DNA from: Taklimakanibacter sp050251035
GTDB taxonomy: Bacteria > Pseudomonadota > Alphaproteobacteria > Rhizobiales > Aestuariivirgaceae
Assembly: GCA_050251035.1 (NCBI GenBank)
Contig: JBFWNN010000017.1
Coordinates: 1-64,000, forward strand
Direction of reading: 5' to 3'
Length of the DNA stretch: 64,000 nt
Shown piece by piece: positions 50,257 through 59,310 of this stretch. The position numbers and the translations under genes are program-made. The number at the start of each line of letters is the position of its first letter. The first letter of the stretch is position 1. The notes beneath the pieces were generated by a model. It saw only the letters and a program-made list of their open reading frames with translations. It did not search any database and was not told the DNA's origin.

Positions 50257-51351
50257 TCAGTCGCCATGAGGTATCAACACTGCATCCTTCGGATCGAAGC
50301 TCAGCCGGACCTTCTCCTTCAGCTCGATCGGCCGCGCGCTGCGCGTGCGGGCCTCCTTGAGGGTCAAGGCGGCTCCCGACGGCAGCTCCGCGACATAGCG
50401 AATGACGTCGCCGAGGAAGGCGAGCTCCCGCACCACGGCCTCAAAGACGATGTGGTCGGGGTTTTCGCCGTTCCGGACGCGGTTGAGCTTTTCCGGTCGG
50501 ATGGACAGCAGGCATCCGGAGGCCGGACAGGCACCCGGTGCCCCGAACGGGAGGTTCATTTCGGCAATCTGGAGCGCGCCACGTCCTTCGCCGTCCGGCA
50601 CCACGCGCAGAATATTCGTTTCGCCGACGAACTCGGCGGCGAACCGTGTTTGTGGGAGATCATAGATCTGGCTCGGCGTGCCGATCTGCACGATGCGTCC
50701 GCGATTCATGATCACGATCCGATCGGACAGGGTCAAAGCCTCGCTCTGGTCGTGCGTGACGTAGACGACCGTGCAGCCGATCTGCGCTTGATAGTGCTTG
50801 ATCTCGAGCTGCATGTGCTCCCTGAGCTTGAGATCGAGCGCGCCGAGCGGTTCGTCCATCAGGAGGACTTTCGGCTCGAAGACGACGGCTCTGGCGAAGG
50901 CAACCCGCTGGCGCTGTCCGCCCGAAAGCTCGTGCGGCATCCTTGCGCCATATTCCGGCAGCTTCACCAGCCGAAGCGCGTGCTGCACTTTCTCCTCGAT
51001 CACGTTTCGAGGGGCCTTGCGCATGCGCAAGGGAAAGGCGACGTTCTCGGCGACCGTCATATGCGGGAACAGCGAGTAGCTCTGGAAGACCATTCCGACA
51101 TTGCGCTTCTCGGTCGGAAGAGACTTGATCGACCGATCTCCGATCAGGATGTCGCCGGACGTCGGGTTGATGAACCCGGCGATCATGTTCAGGGCCGTCG
51201 TCTTGCCCGACCCGCTGGGACCGAGCAGTGTCAGGAACTCCCCCGCCGCCACCGTCAGATTGAGATTCTGAACGGCCTCGGTACTTCCGAAGGTCATCCC
51301 GATATCCCGGAACTCGACGCGTGCTCCCCTTTCTCCGGCAGACTGATTCAT
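50257..51351 (-). CDS. Spermidine/putrescine-type ABC transporter ATP-binding protein (PotA family)
   Basis: A 364-residue ATPase with Walker A GPSGSGKTT near 39, Q-loop MVFQSYSLFPHMTVAENVAF, signature LSGGQRQRVAFARA, Walker B VLLMDEPLGALD, and switch His in YVTHDQSEAL. A C-terminal TOBE domain of about 120 residues follows. It powers uptake of a polyamine-like or other cationic or amine substrate. It is the last transport gene before the aminotransferase gene. Confidence 0.9.
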   Translation of the reverse strand: MNQSAGERGARVEFRDIGMTFGSTEAVQNLNLTVAAGEFLTLLGPSGSGKTTALNMIAGFINPTSGDILIGDRSIKSLPTEKRNVGMVFQSYSLFPHMTVAENVAFPLRMRKAPRNVIEEKVQHALRLVKLPEYGARMPHELSGGQRQRVAFARAVVFEPKVLLMDEPLGALDLKLREHMQLEIKHYQAQIGCTVVYVTHDQSEALTLSDRIVIMNRGRIVQIGTPSQIYDLPQTRFAAEFVGETNILRVVPDGEGRGALQIAEMNLPFGAPGACPASGCLLSIRPEKLNRVRNGENPDHIVFEAVVRELAFLGDVIRYVAELPSGAALTLKEARTRSARPIELKEKVRLSFDPKDAVLIPHGD

Positions 51352-51379
51352 GGATCACGACACCTCTTATATGCTCGTA

Positions 51380-52183
51380 TTATGGGGCGGCTTGCCGCGT
51401 GGCGCGCCGGCGAAGCGCTTCGGCGAGGAGAACGCCGATCAGGGTTATGACGATGAGCAGGGATGCGACCGCGGCGATCGTCGGATCGATCTCGAGCCTG
51501 AGATCGCTCCATATGCGCTTGGGAAGCGTGTCCCAGCGGCCGGTGATGAACAGCGCGATGACCAGTTCATCGAAGGAAACGAAGAACGAGAATATCCCCG
51601 AAGCCAGCATCGCCGGCATGAGATGGGGCAGCGTGACGTGGCGAAACACCTGCAGTGGACTTCCGCCGAGAACCCGTCCCGCCCGCTCCAGCGTAATATC
51701 GAACTGCTGCAGGGCGGCGGAGACAATGAGGACGGGGAACGGGAGGGCCAGCACCACATGCGCGCCGATCAGTCCCACGACGCTCCCGGTGAGGCCAAGC
51801 TTGTGGAAGAGAATGAACAGCGCCAGCGCGAAGATGATGATCGGGACGATGAGCGGCGCGATGATCATGCCGTAGATGATGCCTTTGCCGGCGAGCCGGG
51901 ACCGCGTCATGCCGATCGCGGTGAACGTCCCCAGAGCGGTGGCGATGACGGACACGGTCCCCGCCACCCAGAAGCTGGTGATGGTGGCCTGCACGAACCG
52001 CTCGTCGGACAGGAAACTGCGATACCACCGCAGGGACAGGCTCTCCGGGGGAAAGCGCAGCCACTGATCGTCGTTGAAGGAAACCGGGATGACGACCAGC
52101 AACGGGAGCATCAGGAACAGGATGACCAAGCCGAAGAAGACGGCGAGCGCGATGCCATGGGCACGTGGCCAGGTGGAGCTCAT
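51380..52183 (-). CDS. Spermidine/putrescine-type ABC transporter permease (PotC family)
   Basis: A 267-residue permease with six membrane segments and the EAA motif around LERAGRVLGGSPLQVFRHVTLPHLMPAML. It starts in an ATGA overlap with the other permease (52180-52183), evidence of translational coupling. It forms the channel with the PotB-like partner. Confidence 0.88.
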   Translation of the reverse strand: MSSTWPRAHGIALAVFFGLVILFLMLPLLVVIPVSFNDDQWLRFPPESLSLRWYRSFLSDERFVQATITSFWVAGTVSVIATALGTFTAIGMTRSRLAGKGIIYGMIIAPLIVPIIIFALALFILFHKLGLTGSVVGLIGAHVVLALPFPVLIVSAALQQFDITLERAGRVLGGSPLQVFRHVTLPHLMPAMLASGIFSFFVSFDELVIALFITGRWDTLPKRIWSDLRLEIDPTIAAVASLLIVITLIGVLLAEALRRRATRQAAP

Positions 52184-53031
52184 GACTGCGGCAGCCCTCG
52201 TTGGAACCTTGCCGTCGAAACCTTGAACAGCATGACGAATGCGATCGTTATGGCGAGTAGGATGACCGAGAGGGCGGACGCAAAGCCCCAGTTCACCATC
52301 TGATTGACCTGGATCTCGATGAGATTGCCGGCCATGAGGTCCTGCCGCCCACCGAGAAGCGCCGGCGTTACGAAGAAGCCCATCGACAGGATGAAAATGA
52401 TGATCGCCCCGGTCGTCACGCCGTTGAAGCTGAGGGGAAAATAAACCTCGACGAATGCCCGCCACCGTGTCGCGCCCAGGACCCTGGCGGCGCGAACGAG
52501 CCCCTGGTCGATCTCGACCATTACCGCGAAGCAGGTGAGGATCATGATCGGAACGAGGATCTGGACCATGGCCACATAGACCACCCCGCTCGTATAGAGC
52601 ATCGGAAGCGGCTCGGAGATTATCCCGGCCTGCAGCAGCATGGTATTGATGACGCCCTGCCGGCCGAGCAGCGCGATCCACGAATATGTCCGGATCAGCA
52701 GGCTCATCCAGAATGGAACGAGGATGAGAGACAGGAGGTAGACCTGTGTCCGCTTGCGGCAATGCGCCAGGAAGTAGGCCGTCGGATAGCCCACCAGGAA
52801 ACAGAGCCAGGTCACGATGAGGGCCACATATACGGTCCGCAGGAAGACCTTCGGATAGATGGGAGTCTGGAAGAAGCGCTGAAAGTGGCCGATGGTGAAA
52901 CTCGGATCGAAGAGGCTGGTGCGAACTACATCCGCGATCGGGATCACGAACAGAAACACGAGAATGATCCCCGCCGGCAACAGCATCAGCCGGTAGCCCG
53001 AACTCTTGAAATATGTTCTCAGCGAATACAC
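52180..53031 (-). CDS. Spermidine/putrescine-type ABC transporter permease (PotB family)
   Basis: PotB-family permease of 283 residues from GTG 53031, with six membrane segments and the EAA motif LVRAARVLGATRWRAFVEVYFPLSFNG. The start is inferred. An in-frame ATG at 53106 would put a perfect 11-bp hairpin inside the coding region and has no ribosome site, while GTG 53031 lies after the hairpin with AAAGGTGGG about eleven bases upstream. The binding-protein gene precedes it. The TM region is unaffected by the start choice. Confidence 0.82.
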   Translation of the reverse strand: MYSLRTYFKSSGYRLMLLPAGIILVFLFVIPIADVVRTSLFDPSFTIGHFQRFFQTPIYPKVFLRTVYVALIVTWLCFLVGYPTAYFLAHCRKRTQVYLLSLILVPFWMSLLIRTYSWIALLGRQGVINTMLLQAGIISEPLPMLYTSGVVYVAMVQILVPIMILTCFAVMVEIDQGLVRAARVLGATRWRAFVEVYFPLSFNGVTTGAIIIFILSMGFFVTPALLGGRQDLMAGNLIEIQVNQMVNWGFASALSVILLAITIAFVMLFKVSTARFQRGLPQS

Positions 53032-53060
53032 GGCCTGGAGACCCACCTTTGAGGTTCGAC

Positions 53061-53089
53061 ATCCGCAGGCGAAATATCCGCCTGCGGAT
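53061..53089 (-). promoter_or_regulatory. Intercistronic hairpin after the PotD-type gene
   Basis: Perfect 11-base arms ATCCGCAGGCG (53061-53071) and CGCCTGCGGAT (53079-53089) with a seven-base loop, between the binding-protein gene stop (53119) and the likely PotB-type start (53031). No T-run. It is positioned to protect or attenuate the transcript between binding protein and permease genes. Confidence 0.6.
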
Positions 53090-53118
53090 GCGCGCCGGAG
53101 CGTCATGCGAGTTTTCGG

Positions 53119-54180
53119 CTACTCGAGCAGCCAGGCGTTCCAACGTTCGGTCAGAGCATCACGGCGACTATCCCAAACCTCGGCGTTTGCCGTCAACTGC
53201 ACGTCGGTGTGGCTGCTTGAAAGCTGCGCAGCCTGCTCGGGCTTGAGATAATCGTTCACGCCGGGGAGAAGGTTCGAGTAGGACATGATCTCCGCGAACT
53301 TCGCGATGCGCTCCGGATGGCCCCAGGCCGTGAAGTACTTCATCGCTTCCTTGGCGAGCGGATTGCCTTTGGGAACGGACAGGATACCCACATCCATGAC
53401 GCCCTGGTTCCAAACCGCCTGCACCGGGCGCGTTTTCGCCAGATCGAATATCCGGCCGTTCCATGCCTGCCCCATGGAGACTTCACCATCGGCGAGAAGC
53501 TGAACGGATTCAGCCCCGGTGTTCCACCATTTTGTGACATGCGGCTTGATCTCGTCGAGCTTACGGAAGGCGCGATCGACACCCTCGTCGGTGGCGAGCA
53601 CTTCGTAGACCTTGTCCTTCGGCACGCCGTCCGCCATCAGCGCGATCTCCAGGTTCGGCGCAAACGCGTTCTGCATGCTGCGCTTGCCCGGAAACTTCGC
53701 CACATCCCAGAAGTCGGCCCATGACTGCGGGCCCTTTCCTTCCGGAAACTTGTCGGTCCTGTAGCCGATGATCGTCGAGAAGGTCGCGAACACCATCCCG
53801 AACTTTTTCTTCGCTTCGGGCGGATGCCTGTTCTGCGGGTCGGCCAGACCGTAGTCGATCTCCTCGATCCAGCCGTTCTTCGCGGCGGTCACGTACTCCG
53901 CTCCGTTCAGCTCTATGGCCTCATAAATCATGTTGCCGCTGTCGACCATCGCCTTGAGCTGCGCGAGGTTCGGCTGTGTCGTGTTGACGATCTTCACTCC
54001 CGTTTCCGCCGTGTACGGAGCGTGAATGTACTTATCGATCGTTTCCCAGACGGCCCCGCCATATCCGTTGATGGTCAGCGTCGTTTCCGCGCGGACATTC
54101 CCCACGGTGACGAAGCCCGCCAAAGCGATTGCCGCCAGAGCGGCGGGGAAAATCCGGCGCCAGCGCATGCCACTCATCAT
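53119..54180 (-). CDS. Spermidine/putrescine-type ABC transporter substrate-binding protein (PotD/PotF family)
   Basis: A 353-residue periplasmic receptor. A good ribosome site precedes tandem ATGs, and a signal peptide follows (MRWRRIFPAALAAIALAG, cleavage near VRAET). The mature protein has the PotD-type layout: LTINGYGGAVWETIDKYIHAPY, WADFWDVAKFPGKRSMQN, and ADGEVSMGQAWNGRIFDLAK. The ligand-pocket residues cannot be assigned, so the ligand may be any small amine or amine-containing compound. It is the first gene of the operon that runs on to the VOC protein gene. Confidence 0.87.
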   Translation of the reverse strand: MMSGMRWRRIFPAALAAIALAGFVTVGNVRAETTLTINGYGGAVWETIDKYIHAPYTAETGVKIVNTTQPNLAQLKAMVDSGNMIYEAIELNGAEYVTAAKNGWIEEIDYGLADPQNRHPPEAKKKFGMVFATFSTIIGYRTDKFPEGKGPQSWADFWDVAKFPGKRSMQNAFAPNLEIALMADGVPKDKVYEVLATDEGVDRAFRKLDEIKPHVTKWWNTGAESVQLLADGEVSMGQAWNGRIFDLAKTRPVQAVWNQGVMDVGILSVPKGNPLAKEAMKYFTAWGHPERIAKFAEIMSYSNLLPGVNDYLKPEQAAQLSSSHTDVQLTANAEVWDSRRDALTERWNAWLLE

Positions 54181-54256
54181 TGCGATACCTCCCTTTTATT
54201 TGTGTGGACTTGAGAATGGTCATCGGGGCCGCATCTCGTGCGCGGCTCCCGAGAAA

Positions 54257-54284
54257 ACCATAAGCGACTGGACAAAATTGTCAA
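54257..54284 (-). promoter_or_regulatory. Sigma70-type promoter of the PotDBCA operon
   Basis: On the minus strand: -35 TTGACA (54284-54279), 16-base spacer, -10 TATGGT (54262-54257). The AT-rich motifs at 54300-54350 lie just upstream of the -35 box. The leader to the ATG at 54180 is about 70 bases. Confidence 0.6.
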
Positions 54285-54299
54285 ATAGATTTATGATCG

Positions 54300-54350
54300 T
54301 CAATATATGATGAATTATAATGGTCATTATTTTAAAACATCATATTCTGA
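54300..54350. promoter_or_regulatory. AT-rich operator motif, two inverted copies (probable IclR site)
   Basis: TCAATATATGATG at 54300-54312 and its imperfect inverse CATCATATTCTGA at 54338-54350 (11 of 13 positions), separated by 25 bases in the divergent region between the PotD-type gene and the fused E1 gene. The same 13-mer occurs at 59311 and 59330 upstream of the unknown gene at 58207-59253. Confidence 0.6.
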
Positions 54351-54365
54351 TCATCATATACATAT

Positions 54366-54394
54366 TTGACATCCCTGGAGTCAATCAGTACGGT
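54366..54394 (+). promoter_or_regulatory. Possible promoter of the fused E1 gene
   Basis: TTGACA at 54366-54371, 17-base spacer, then TACGGT at 54389-54394. The -35 is consensus but the -10 is weak, consistent with an activated promoter. Confidence 0.4.
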
Positions 54395-54422
54395 CCGCTG
54401 ACTCACTCAAAGAGGTGCAATT

Positions 54423-56471
54423 ATGCAACACGAGGTACGCTCGGCAGCCGGCGAAGTTGGATTGCCGCCCGGGGAAGCGCCTTTCGCAAAGAAGATGCTT
54501 GCCCGGATAGGATTCATCCGGGCCTTCGAGGCGAAGGCGCTCGAGCTCTCGCAGATGAAGACGCCCCCTGCGGCGGGATCGATGCACCTCTGCGCTGGCC
54601 AGGAGGTCGTTCCGCTTGCGGCAGTCGCGGCGCTCAGGGACGGGGACAAGGTCCTCGCCACCTATAGAGGCCATGGCTGGGCGCTCGCGGCGGGCCTCGA
54701 TCCCTTCGAGCTGATGGCGGAGATCTGTCATCGCCAGGCCGGCGTGAATGGGGGGCGCAGCGGGTCCGCCTACATCATGGCCCCGCACACCAGATTCATC
54801 GGCGAGAACTCGATCGTTGGTGCCGGGACGACCATCGCCTGCGGGCTGGCGATCGCCGGCGACCTGCTCGGCAGAGACGAGATCGTCGTCGTTTCGATCG
54901 GCGACGGAGCAATGAACCAGGGCTCCGTGCATGAAGCCCTGGCGCTCGCTGCCGTGCGGAAGCTGCCCGTCATCTTCGTGTGCGAGAACAACGGCTGGTC
55001 CGAGCTCACCGCGACGAAGGACATGTTCCAGGTCGAGCGCCTCGCCCAGCGCGCCTCGGGCTACGGAATCCAGGGCGTGACCATCGACGGCACCGACCCT
55101 TTCGCGGTCCGCGATACGTTCGCATTGGCCGCACAACGATGCCGCGACAATGAAGGCCCGGTTCTCATCGAGTGCCGCGTGCCCAGGCTTTGGGGCCACT
55201 ACAACCGCGACATAGAGCATTATCGCTCGAAGGCGGACAAGCAGCAGGCATCCGACGCGGATCCCCTGGCAAGGCTGGCCGAACGTCTGATCGGCGCGGG
55301 CGCGCTGACCGCGGCGGATGTCGCGGCGACCTATGCCGATCAAGTCGCCATGGTCGAACGCCTGACCGAGCAGGCGCTCGCGGCCCAGACGCCCGATCCC
55401 TCGAGCGTGCTTCAGCACGTCGTGGCCGAACGGCAGGCGCGGCCCGCCGCGGATCCGGGTGGGGTCGAGGAGGTCCGTGAAATGACTTATCTCGAGGCGA
55501 TCAACGCTGCGCTTCGCGCCGAGCTCGAATCCGATGCGAGGACGATCGTCTATGGCGAGGATGTCGGCAAAGCCGGCGGAATCTTCGGGGCGACCCGCTA
55601 TCTGCAACGGGATTTTGGTTCCGGCAGGGTCTTCGACACGCCGATCGCGGAGAATGCTATCCTCGGTTCCGCGGTCGGCGCCGCCCTGGGCGGATTGAAG
55701 CCGATCGTCGAGATCATGTGGGCGGACTTCCTGTTTGTCGCCGTGGACCAGTTGGTCAACCAGGCCTCGAACGTCCGGTATTCGACCCAAGGACGCAGCT
55801 CGGCGCCGCTGGTGGTGCGAACTCAGCAGGGCGCGACACCGGGATCCTGCGCGCAGCACTCTCAGTCGATCGAGGCCATGCTGGCGCACATTCCGGGCCT
55901 GAACGTCGCCCTGGCGGCCACCCCGCAAGACGCATATTCATTGCTGCGGGCGGCGGCGGCGGACCCCGATCCCTGTATCGTCATCGAGGCGCGTTCCCTC
56001 TACCAGTCGCGAGGCGAAGTGCGGATGTCGCGGGTTCCCGAACCCGTCGGTGTCGCAAAGCGTCATCGCAGCGGCGCAGACGCGGCGATCGTCACCTGGG
56101 GAACGATGCTCGCCCGATCGCTCGCCGCCGCCGAAGAGCTCTCACGGTCCGGAATCGAGGTCTCGGTTCTGGATCTGCGATGGCTTTCGCCTCTCGACGA
56201 AGAAGCCCTCGCGCAGGTCGTGCGGCAGTCGGGCGGGCGGGTCGCCGTCGTGCATGAGGCAGTCAAGACGGGCGGGTTCGGCGCCGAGGTCGCCATGCGG
56301 ATAAACGAGCTCTGCGGCGGTGCGCTCACGGCGCCCGTGCGGAGGATCGCGACGCCCGACGTCAGAATTCCGGCCTCGCCGGTCCTGCAGTCGGCGATCA
56401 TTCCGAACGCGGACACGATCGCACGCGCCGTGAGAGGACTTGTTGAGGATCGCAATCTAAGGCATCAATAG
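54423..56471 (+). CDS. Fused 2-oxoacid dehydrogenase E1 alpha-beta (acetoin/branched-chain type)
   Basis: A 682-residue single-chain thiamine diphosphate dehydrogenase. The alpha-like half (about 20-330) has the ThDP motif GDG at 160-162 ending in NN at 189-190. A linker follows, and the beta-like half starts MTYLEAINAALRAELE near 354 and includes VYGEDVGKAGG and the HEAVKTGGFGAEV region. It would decarboxylate a 2-oxo acid and pass the acyl group to an E2 lipoyl protein. No E2 or E3 is encoded here. AGAGGTG is upstream of the ATG. It is divergent from the PotD-type gene and precedes the IclR gene. Confidence 0.87.
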   Translation: MQHEVRSAAGEVGLPPGEAPFAKKMLARIGFIRAFEAKALELSQMKTPPAAGSMHLCAGQEVVPLAAVAALRDGDKVLATYRGHGWALAAGLDPFELMAEICHRQAGVNGGRSGSAYIMAPHTRFIGENSIVGAGTTIACGLAIAGDLLGRDEIVVVSIGDGAMNQGSVHEALALAAVRKLPVIFVCENNGWSELTATKDMFQVERLAQRASGYGIQGVTIDGTDPFAVRDTFALAAQRCRDNEGPVLIECRVPRLWGHYNRDIEHYRSKADKQQASDADPLARLAERLIGAGALTAADVAATYADQVAMVERLTEQALAAQTPDPSSVLQHVVAERQARPAADPGGVEEVREMTYLEAINAALRAELESDARTIVYGEDVGKAGGIFGATRYLQRDFGSGRVFDTPIAENAILGSAVGAALGGLKPIVEIMWADFLFVAVDQLVNQASNVRYSTQGRSSAPLVVRTQQGATPGSCAQHSQSIEAMLAHIPGLNVALAATPQDAYSLLRAAAADPDPCIVIEARSLYQSRGEVRMSRVPEPVGVAKRHRSGADAAIVTWGTMLARSLAAAEELSRSGIEVSVLDLRWLSPLDEEALAQVVRQSGGRVAVVHEAVKTGGFGAEVAMRINELCGGALTAPVRRIATPDVRIPASPVLQSAIIPNADTIARAVRGLVEDRNLRHQ

Positions 56472-56545
56472 AGCCGGGCAATGAGCGACAGTTTTATCGG
56501 CAAGACCATCTGTATGAACGGCCTGTCAGGCAAAGGCGGACGATC

Positions 56546-57352
56546 GTGAAAGACACGGAAACAGCGCAAGGAGATGCGCAGAACGCGCCAAAGCCCCGCG
56601 TTCAGACCGCCGTCCGAACGATATCCATCCTCCTCGCCATTTCGCGAAGCGGCCACGGACTGAAAGCCAGGGAGCTGAGCGAGCAGCTCAAGCTTCCGCG
56701 CCAGGTCACCTATCACCTGCTGCACACCCTGCTCTCGACCGGGATCATTCTGAAGAATGACCAGAACCGCTATGTTCTCGGCCTCGCGGCGGCTTCGATC
56801 GCCGAGGGATTCCGCCGTCAGCTCGCTCCGCCGGAGCACCTTTCGCCCCGCGTCAGGGCCGCCGTCACCGCCACCCGCGAGACCGCTTTCGCCAGCGGAT
56901 GGATGGGAGGACAGATCGTCGTGCTGGCGACCGCAAAGGGTCTGTCGGCCGTGCAGGCCGCGGAGGTGCCGCACGGCTATAGCGGGCATGCCCATGCACG
57001 AGCTTCCGGCAAGCTGCTTCTGGCTTTGTCGAATGAAACGAAGCGCGATGAGTACCTGGCCGCGAATCCGCTCGTTGCGATGACCAGCCGGACCATCACC
57101 GACCAGCGCGCGCTGGTGAAGGAGCTGCAGGAGATCGCTCAGCGCGGCTACGCCGTCGACAATGAGGAGTTTTCCGAGGGCCTGTGCTGCCTGGCGGTCC
57201 CGGTCGAGGGGCTTGAGGGGCAATATGCGCTCAGCATCTCGGTGCCGGCCGAGCGCTTTCACGCCAATTTCGACCGCTATCTTCAAACTCTTCGACGCCT
57301 GGCGGGCGTTACGCTCGACCAGGGCGCGAAGAGCCTGGCCGTCGGCGCCTGA
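56546..57352 (+). CDS. IclR-family transcriptional regulator
   Basis: A 268-residue IclR protein from GTG 56546. The N-terminal winged HTH includes TAVRTISILLAISRSGHGLKARELSEQLKLPRQVTYHLLHTL, and the C-terminal effector domain carries the AVQAAEVPHGYSGHAHARASGKLLLAL and the GLCCLAVPV stretch. It lies downstream of the fused E1 gene on the same strand and is convergent with an SDR gene. It is the best candidate to bind the repeated AT-rich motif at both ends of the cluster. Confidence 0.88.
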   Translation: MKDTETAQGDAQNAPKPRVQTAVRTISILLAISRSGHGLKARELSEQLKLPRQVTYHLLHTLLSTGIILKNDQNRYVLGLAAASIAEGFRRQLAPPEHLSPRVRAAVTATRETAFASGWMGGQIVVLATAKGLSAVQAAEVPHGYSGHAHARASGKLLLALSNETKRDEYLAANPLVAMTSRTITDQRALVKELQEIAQRGYAVDNEEFSEGLCCLAVPVEGLEGQYALSISVPAERFHANFDRYLQTLRRLAGVTLDQGAKSLAVGA

Positions 57353-57361
57353 CCCCCGACG

Positions 57362-58147
57362 CTATGCCACGTGCTCCGGCTGGAGAATCGTCGTGGATAT
57401 TCCTCCGTCTACGAACAAAGTATGCCCGTTGACGAAGCTCGACGCCTTGGAGGCGAGAAAGACGATCGCGCCTTTCAGCTCGTCGGGCGTGCCCCAGCGT
57501 TTCAGCGGTGTCCGGTCGCAGACGAGCTTGTAGAAGACTTTGTCGTCCATCACGCTGCGGTTTATCTCGGTGAGCATATAGCCGGGGGCGATGGCGTTGC
57601 AGCAGATATTCTTCGGTCCCAGCTCGGCCGCGAGAGCCTTGGTGAGGCCGATGACTCCATGCTTGGCCGCGACGTAGGAAATGACGCCCGCCCTGGCTAT
57701 GACGCCGGCGATCGAGGTCAGATTGATGATGCGGCCGTCACGCGCTTCCACCATGTGCACGGCGACGATGCGGGACAGCTGATAGGCAGCCTTCAGGTTC
57801 ACATCGATGACCCGGTCCCAATCGGCCTCCTCGAGCTCGAACAAGCGCTTGCGGGCGACGATGCCAGCATTGTTCACCAGAATATCGATATGACCGTGCT
57901 CGGCGCATATCTTGTCGACCGCGGACTGCGCCGCGCCGGCATCGGTGACGTCGAATGCCAGCGGCACGACTTTCAGGCCTTTCTTGCATAAGGCATCGGC
58001 CTTCTTCTCGGCTTCACTCGCCTGGACGTCGTTCAACGCCACCACCGCGCCCGCTTCGGCCAGGGCTTCGGCCATCGACAATCCCAAACCTTGCGCGGCG
58101 CCCGTGATCAGCGCAACACGTCCATCCAGTGAGAAAAGCGAATTCAT
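57362..58147 (-). CDS. SDR-family oxidoreductase
   Basis: Classical SDR of 261 residues: TGAAQGLG near 16-23, NNAGIV near 92-97, catalytic Ser in NLTSIAG, Y-x3-K as YVAAK, and a C-terminal SSFVNGHTLFVDGGIST. AGGGG is upstream of the ATG. It is convergent with the IclR gene (nine-base gap) and lies after the unknown gene at 58207-59253 on the same strand. Substrate unassigned; probably part of the same catabolic cluster. Confidence 0.87.
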   Translation of the reverse strand: MNSLFSLDGRVALITGAAQGLGLSMAEALAEAGAVVALNDVQASEAEKKADALCKKGLKVVPLAFDVTDAGAAQSAVDKICAEHGHIDILVNNAGIVARKRLFELEEADWDRVIDVNLKAAYQLSRIVAVHMVEARDGRIINLTSIAGVIARAGVISYVAAKHGVIGLTKALAAELGPKNICCNAIAPGYMLTEINRSVMDDKVFYKLVCDRTPLKRWGTPDELKGAIVFLASKASSFVNGHTLFVDGGISTTILQPEHVA

Positions 58148-58206
58148 TTCATAGTCCCCTGTTTAGGTGAAGCAGTATCGGTGAAACTCCAGGCGCGCCG
58201 GACGTT

Positions 58207-59253
58207 CTATTTCGAGCTTCCAAGCGGCGATGCGGAGGAAGGCTTGCGCTTGCCGAGCCGTTCATAGACCTCGGCCGGAACATCGCGCGGGTCTCTGTAG
58301 ATCGTCCAACTGCAGACCGCCGGCTTGCCCGAGCCATGGACGGGCGGCTCGACGACTCTCACGGGATAGCCGAAATGCTCCATGGGCAGCTTCTCGAGGA
58401 TGACGCAGCAATGCGCGCAGTAGGCGCAAATGCCGGCCGTGTTCCAGGCAAAATCATGCGGCCGCTCGAGCACGCCGAAGTCGAAAGGCGGCTCCATCAG
58501 GGGCGCGCGCCCGGTCAGCGGGTCTCCGCCCACCGTGCGCCCACCGCTTCCGCATGGGTGGAAGCGCAAAGTCACCCGATCGGCGAACTCCTCGAAGTCC
58601 ACCGATCCATCGCGATTTGGGCCTGCAAGATGGGCATGCATCGATTCGAAGCTGAGGAAGACGAGCTCCTCGAATATCTCGGCCCAGGAATGCTTGGCCG
58701 TGTCGAACTTGGCGTAACGCTTTTCAAACCAGTCGCCGATGACCCAGCCTTCGTACATCTCTCCGATGGCTTCTTCACCGAAATGGCGGATGACGACATC
58801 CATGAGGCCGGCAATATAGTCGACATCGGAATCATGCAGCTCGCGCCACTTGTCCCGCAAGCGCGCCAGGATGGCCGTGGCCTGCTCGTCTCCGGACGTT
58901 CGCAACAGCTCGAGATCTTGCTCGATGAACTGCCAGGCTTGCCCACGGTCGCTGCTGAAGTGCGGATAGCGGAGCACGATCAGATCGGTCAGGCGCGCTT
59001 CCTCCCGTGCCAATGCTTCCGCCGTCAGGCCTTTATCCGCCAGGCACTTGCGAATGCTGGGAAGCCATTGGTTATAGATCCCGAAGATGACGCGCGCTTC
59101 CTCGACAAAATAAGCGGCGGCCTCCAGGGCTTCCTCTCGCCGCCCTTTCTCCAGTTCCTGCACGGCAAGCGCGTAGGTTCCTGTCCGGAGGCTGTCCCAC
59201 TTGTCCGTGCGGACTTTCCGGTTGTAGCGAGGATCAAAAGCTATGAGGGGCAT
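58207..59253 (-). CDS. Unrecognised protein with conserved-looking Cys/His clusters
   Basis: A 348-residue soluble-looking protein I cannot assign. The first 200 residues are mainly helical and charged (EAAAYFVEEARVIFGIY, LLRTSGDEQATAILARLRDK). The C-terminal third has HPCGSGG (H232, C234), then CxxCxxCC at C276, C279, C282 and C283, H293, and C314, a pattern suggesting a bound metal or Fe-S cluster. No signal or membrane segment is visible. The ATG lacks a good ribosome site. It is controlled by the AT-rich repeat region upstream and followed by an SDR. Any function would be speculation. Confidence 0.75.
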   Translation of the reverse strand: MPLIAFDPRYNRKVRTDKWDSLRTGTYALAVQELEKGRREEALEAAAYFVEEARVIFGIYNQWLPSIRKCLADKGLTAEALAREEARLTDLIVLRYPHFSSDRGQAWQFIEQDLELLRTSGDEQATAILARLRDKWRELHDSDVDYIAGLMDVVIRHFGEEAIGEMYEGWVIGDWFEKRYAKFDTAKHSWAEIFEELVFLSFESMHAHLAGPNRDGSVDFEEFADRVTLRFHPCGSGGRTVGGDPLTGRAPLMEPPFDFGVLERPHDFAWNTAGICAYCAHCCVILEKLPMEHFGYPVRVVEPPVHGSGKPAVCSWTIYRDPRDVPAEVYERLGKRKPSSASPLGSSK

Positions 59254-59310
59254 AAAGCGTGTCTGACCACTGTTGACTGAGCAGACGCTAACAGCGGCAC
59301 GTCATTAATG

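Noticed and set aside
53032..53106. ATG 53106 as the PotB-type start
   Set aside because: It would encode the perfect hairpin within the protein and has no ribosome site; starts after the hairpin give the normal family length.
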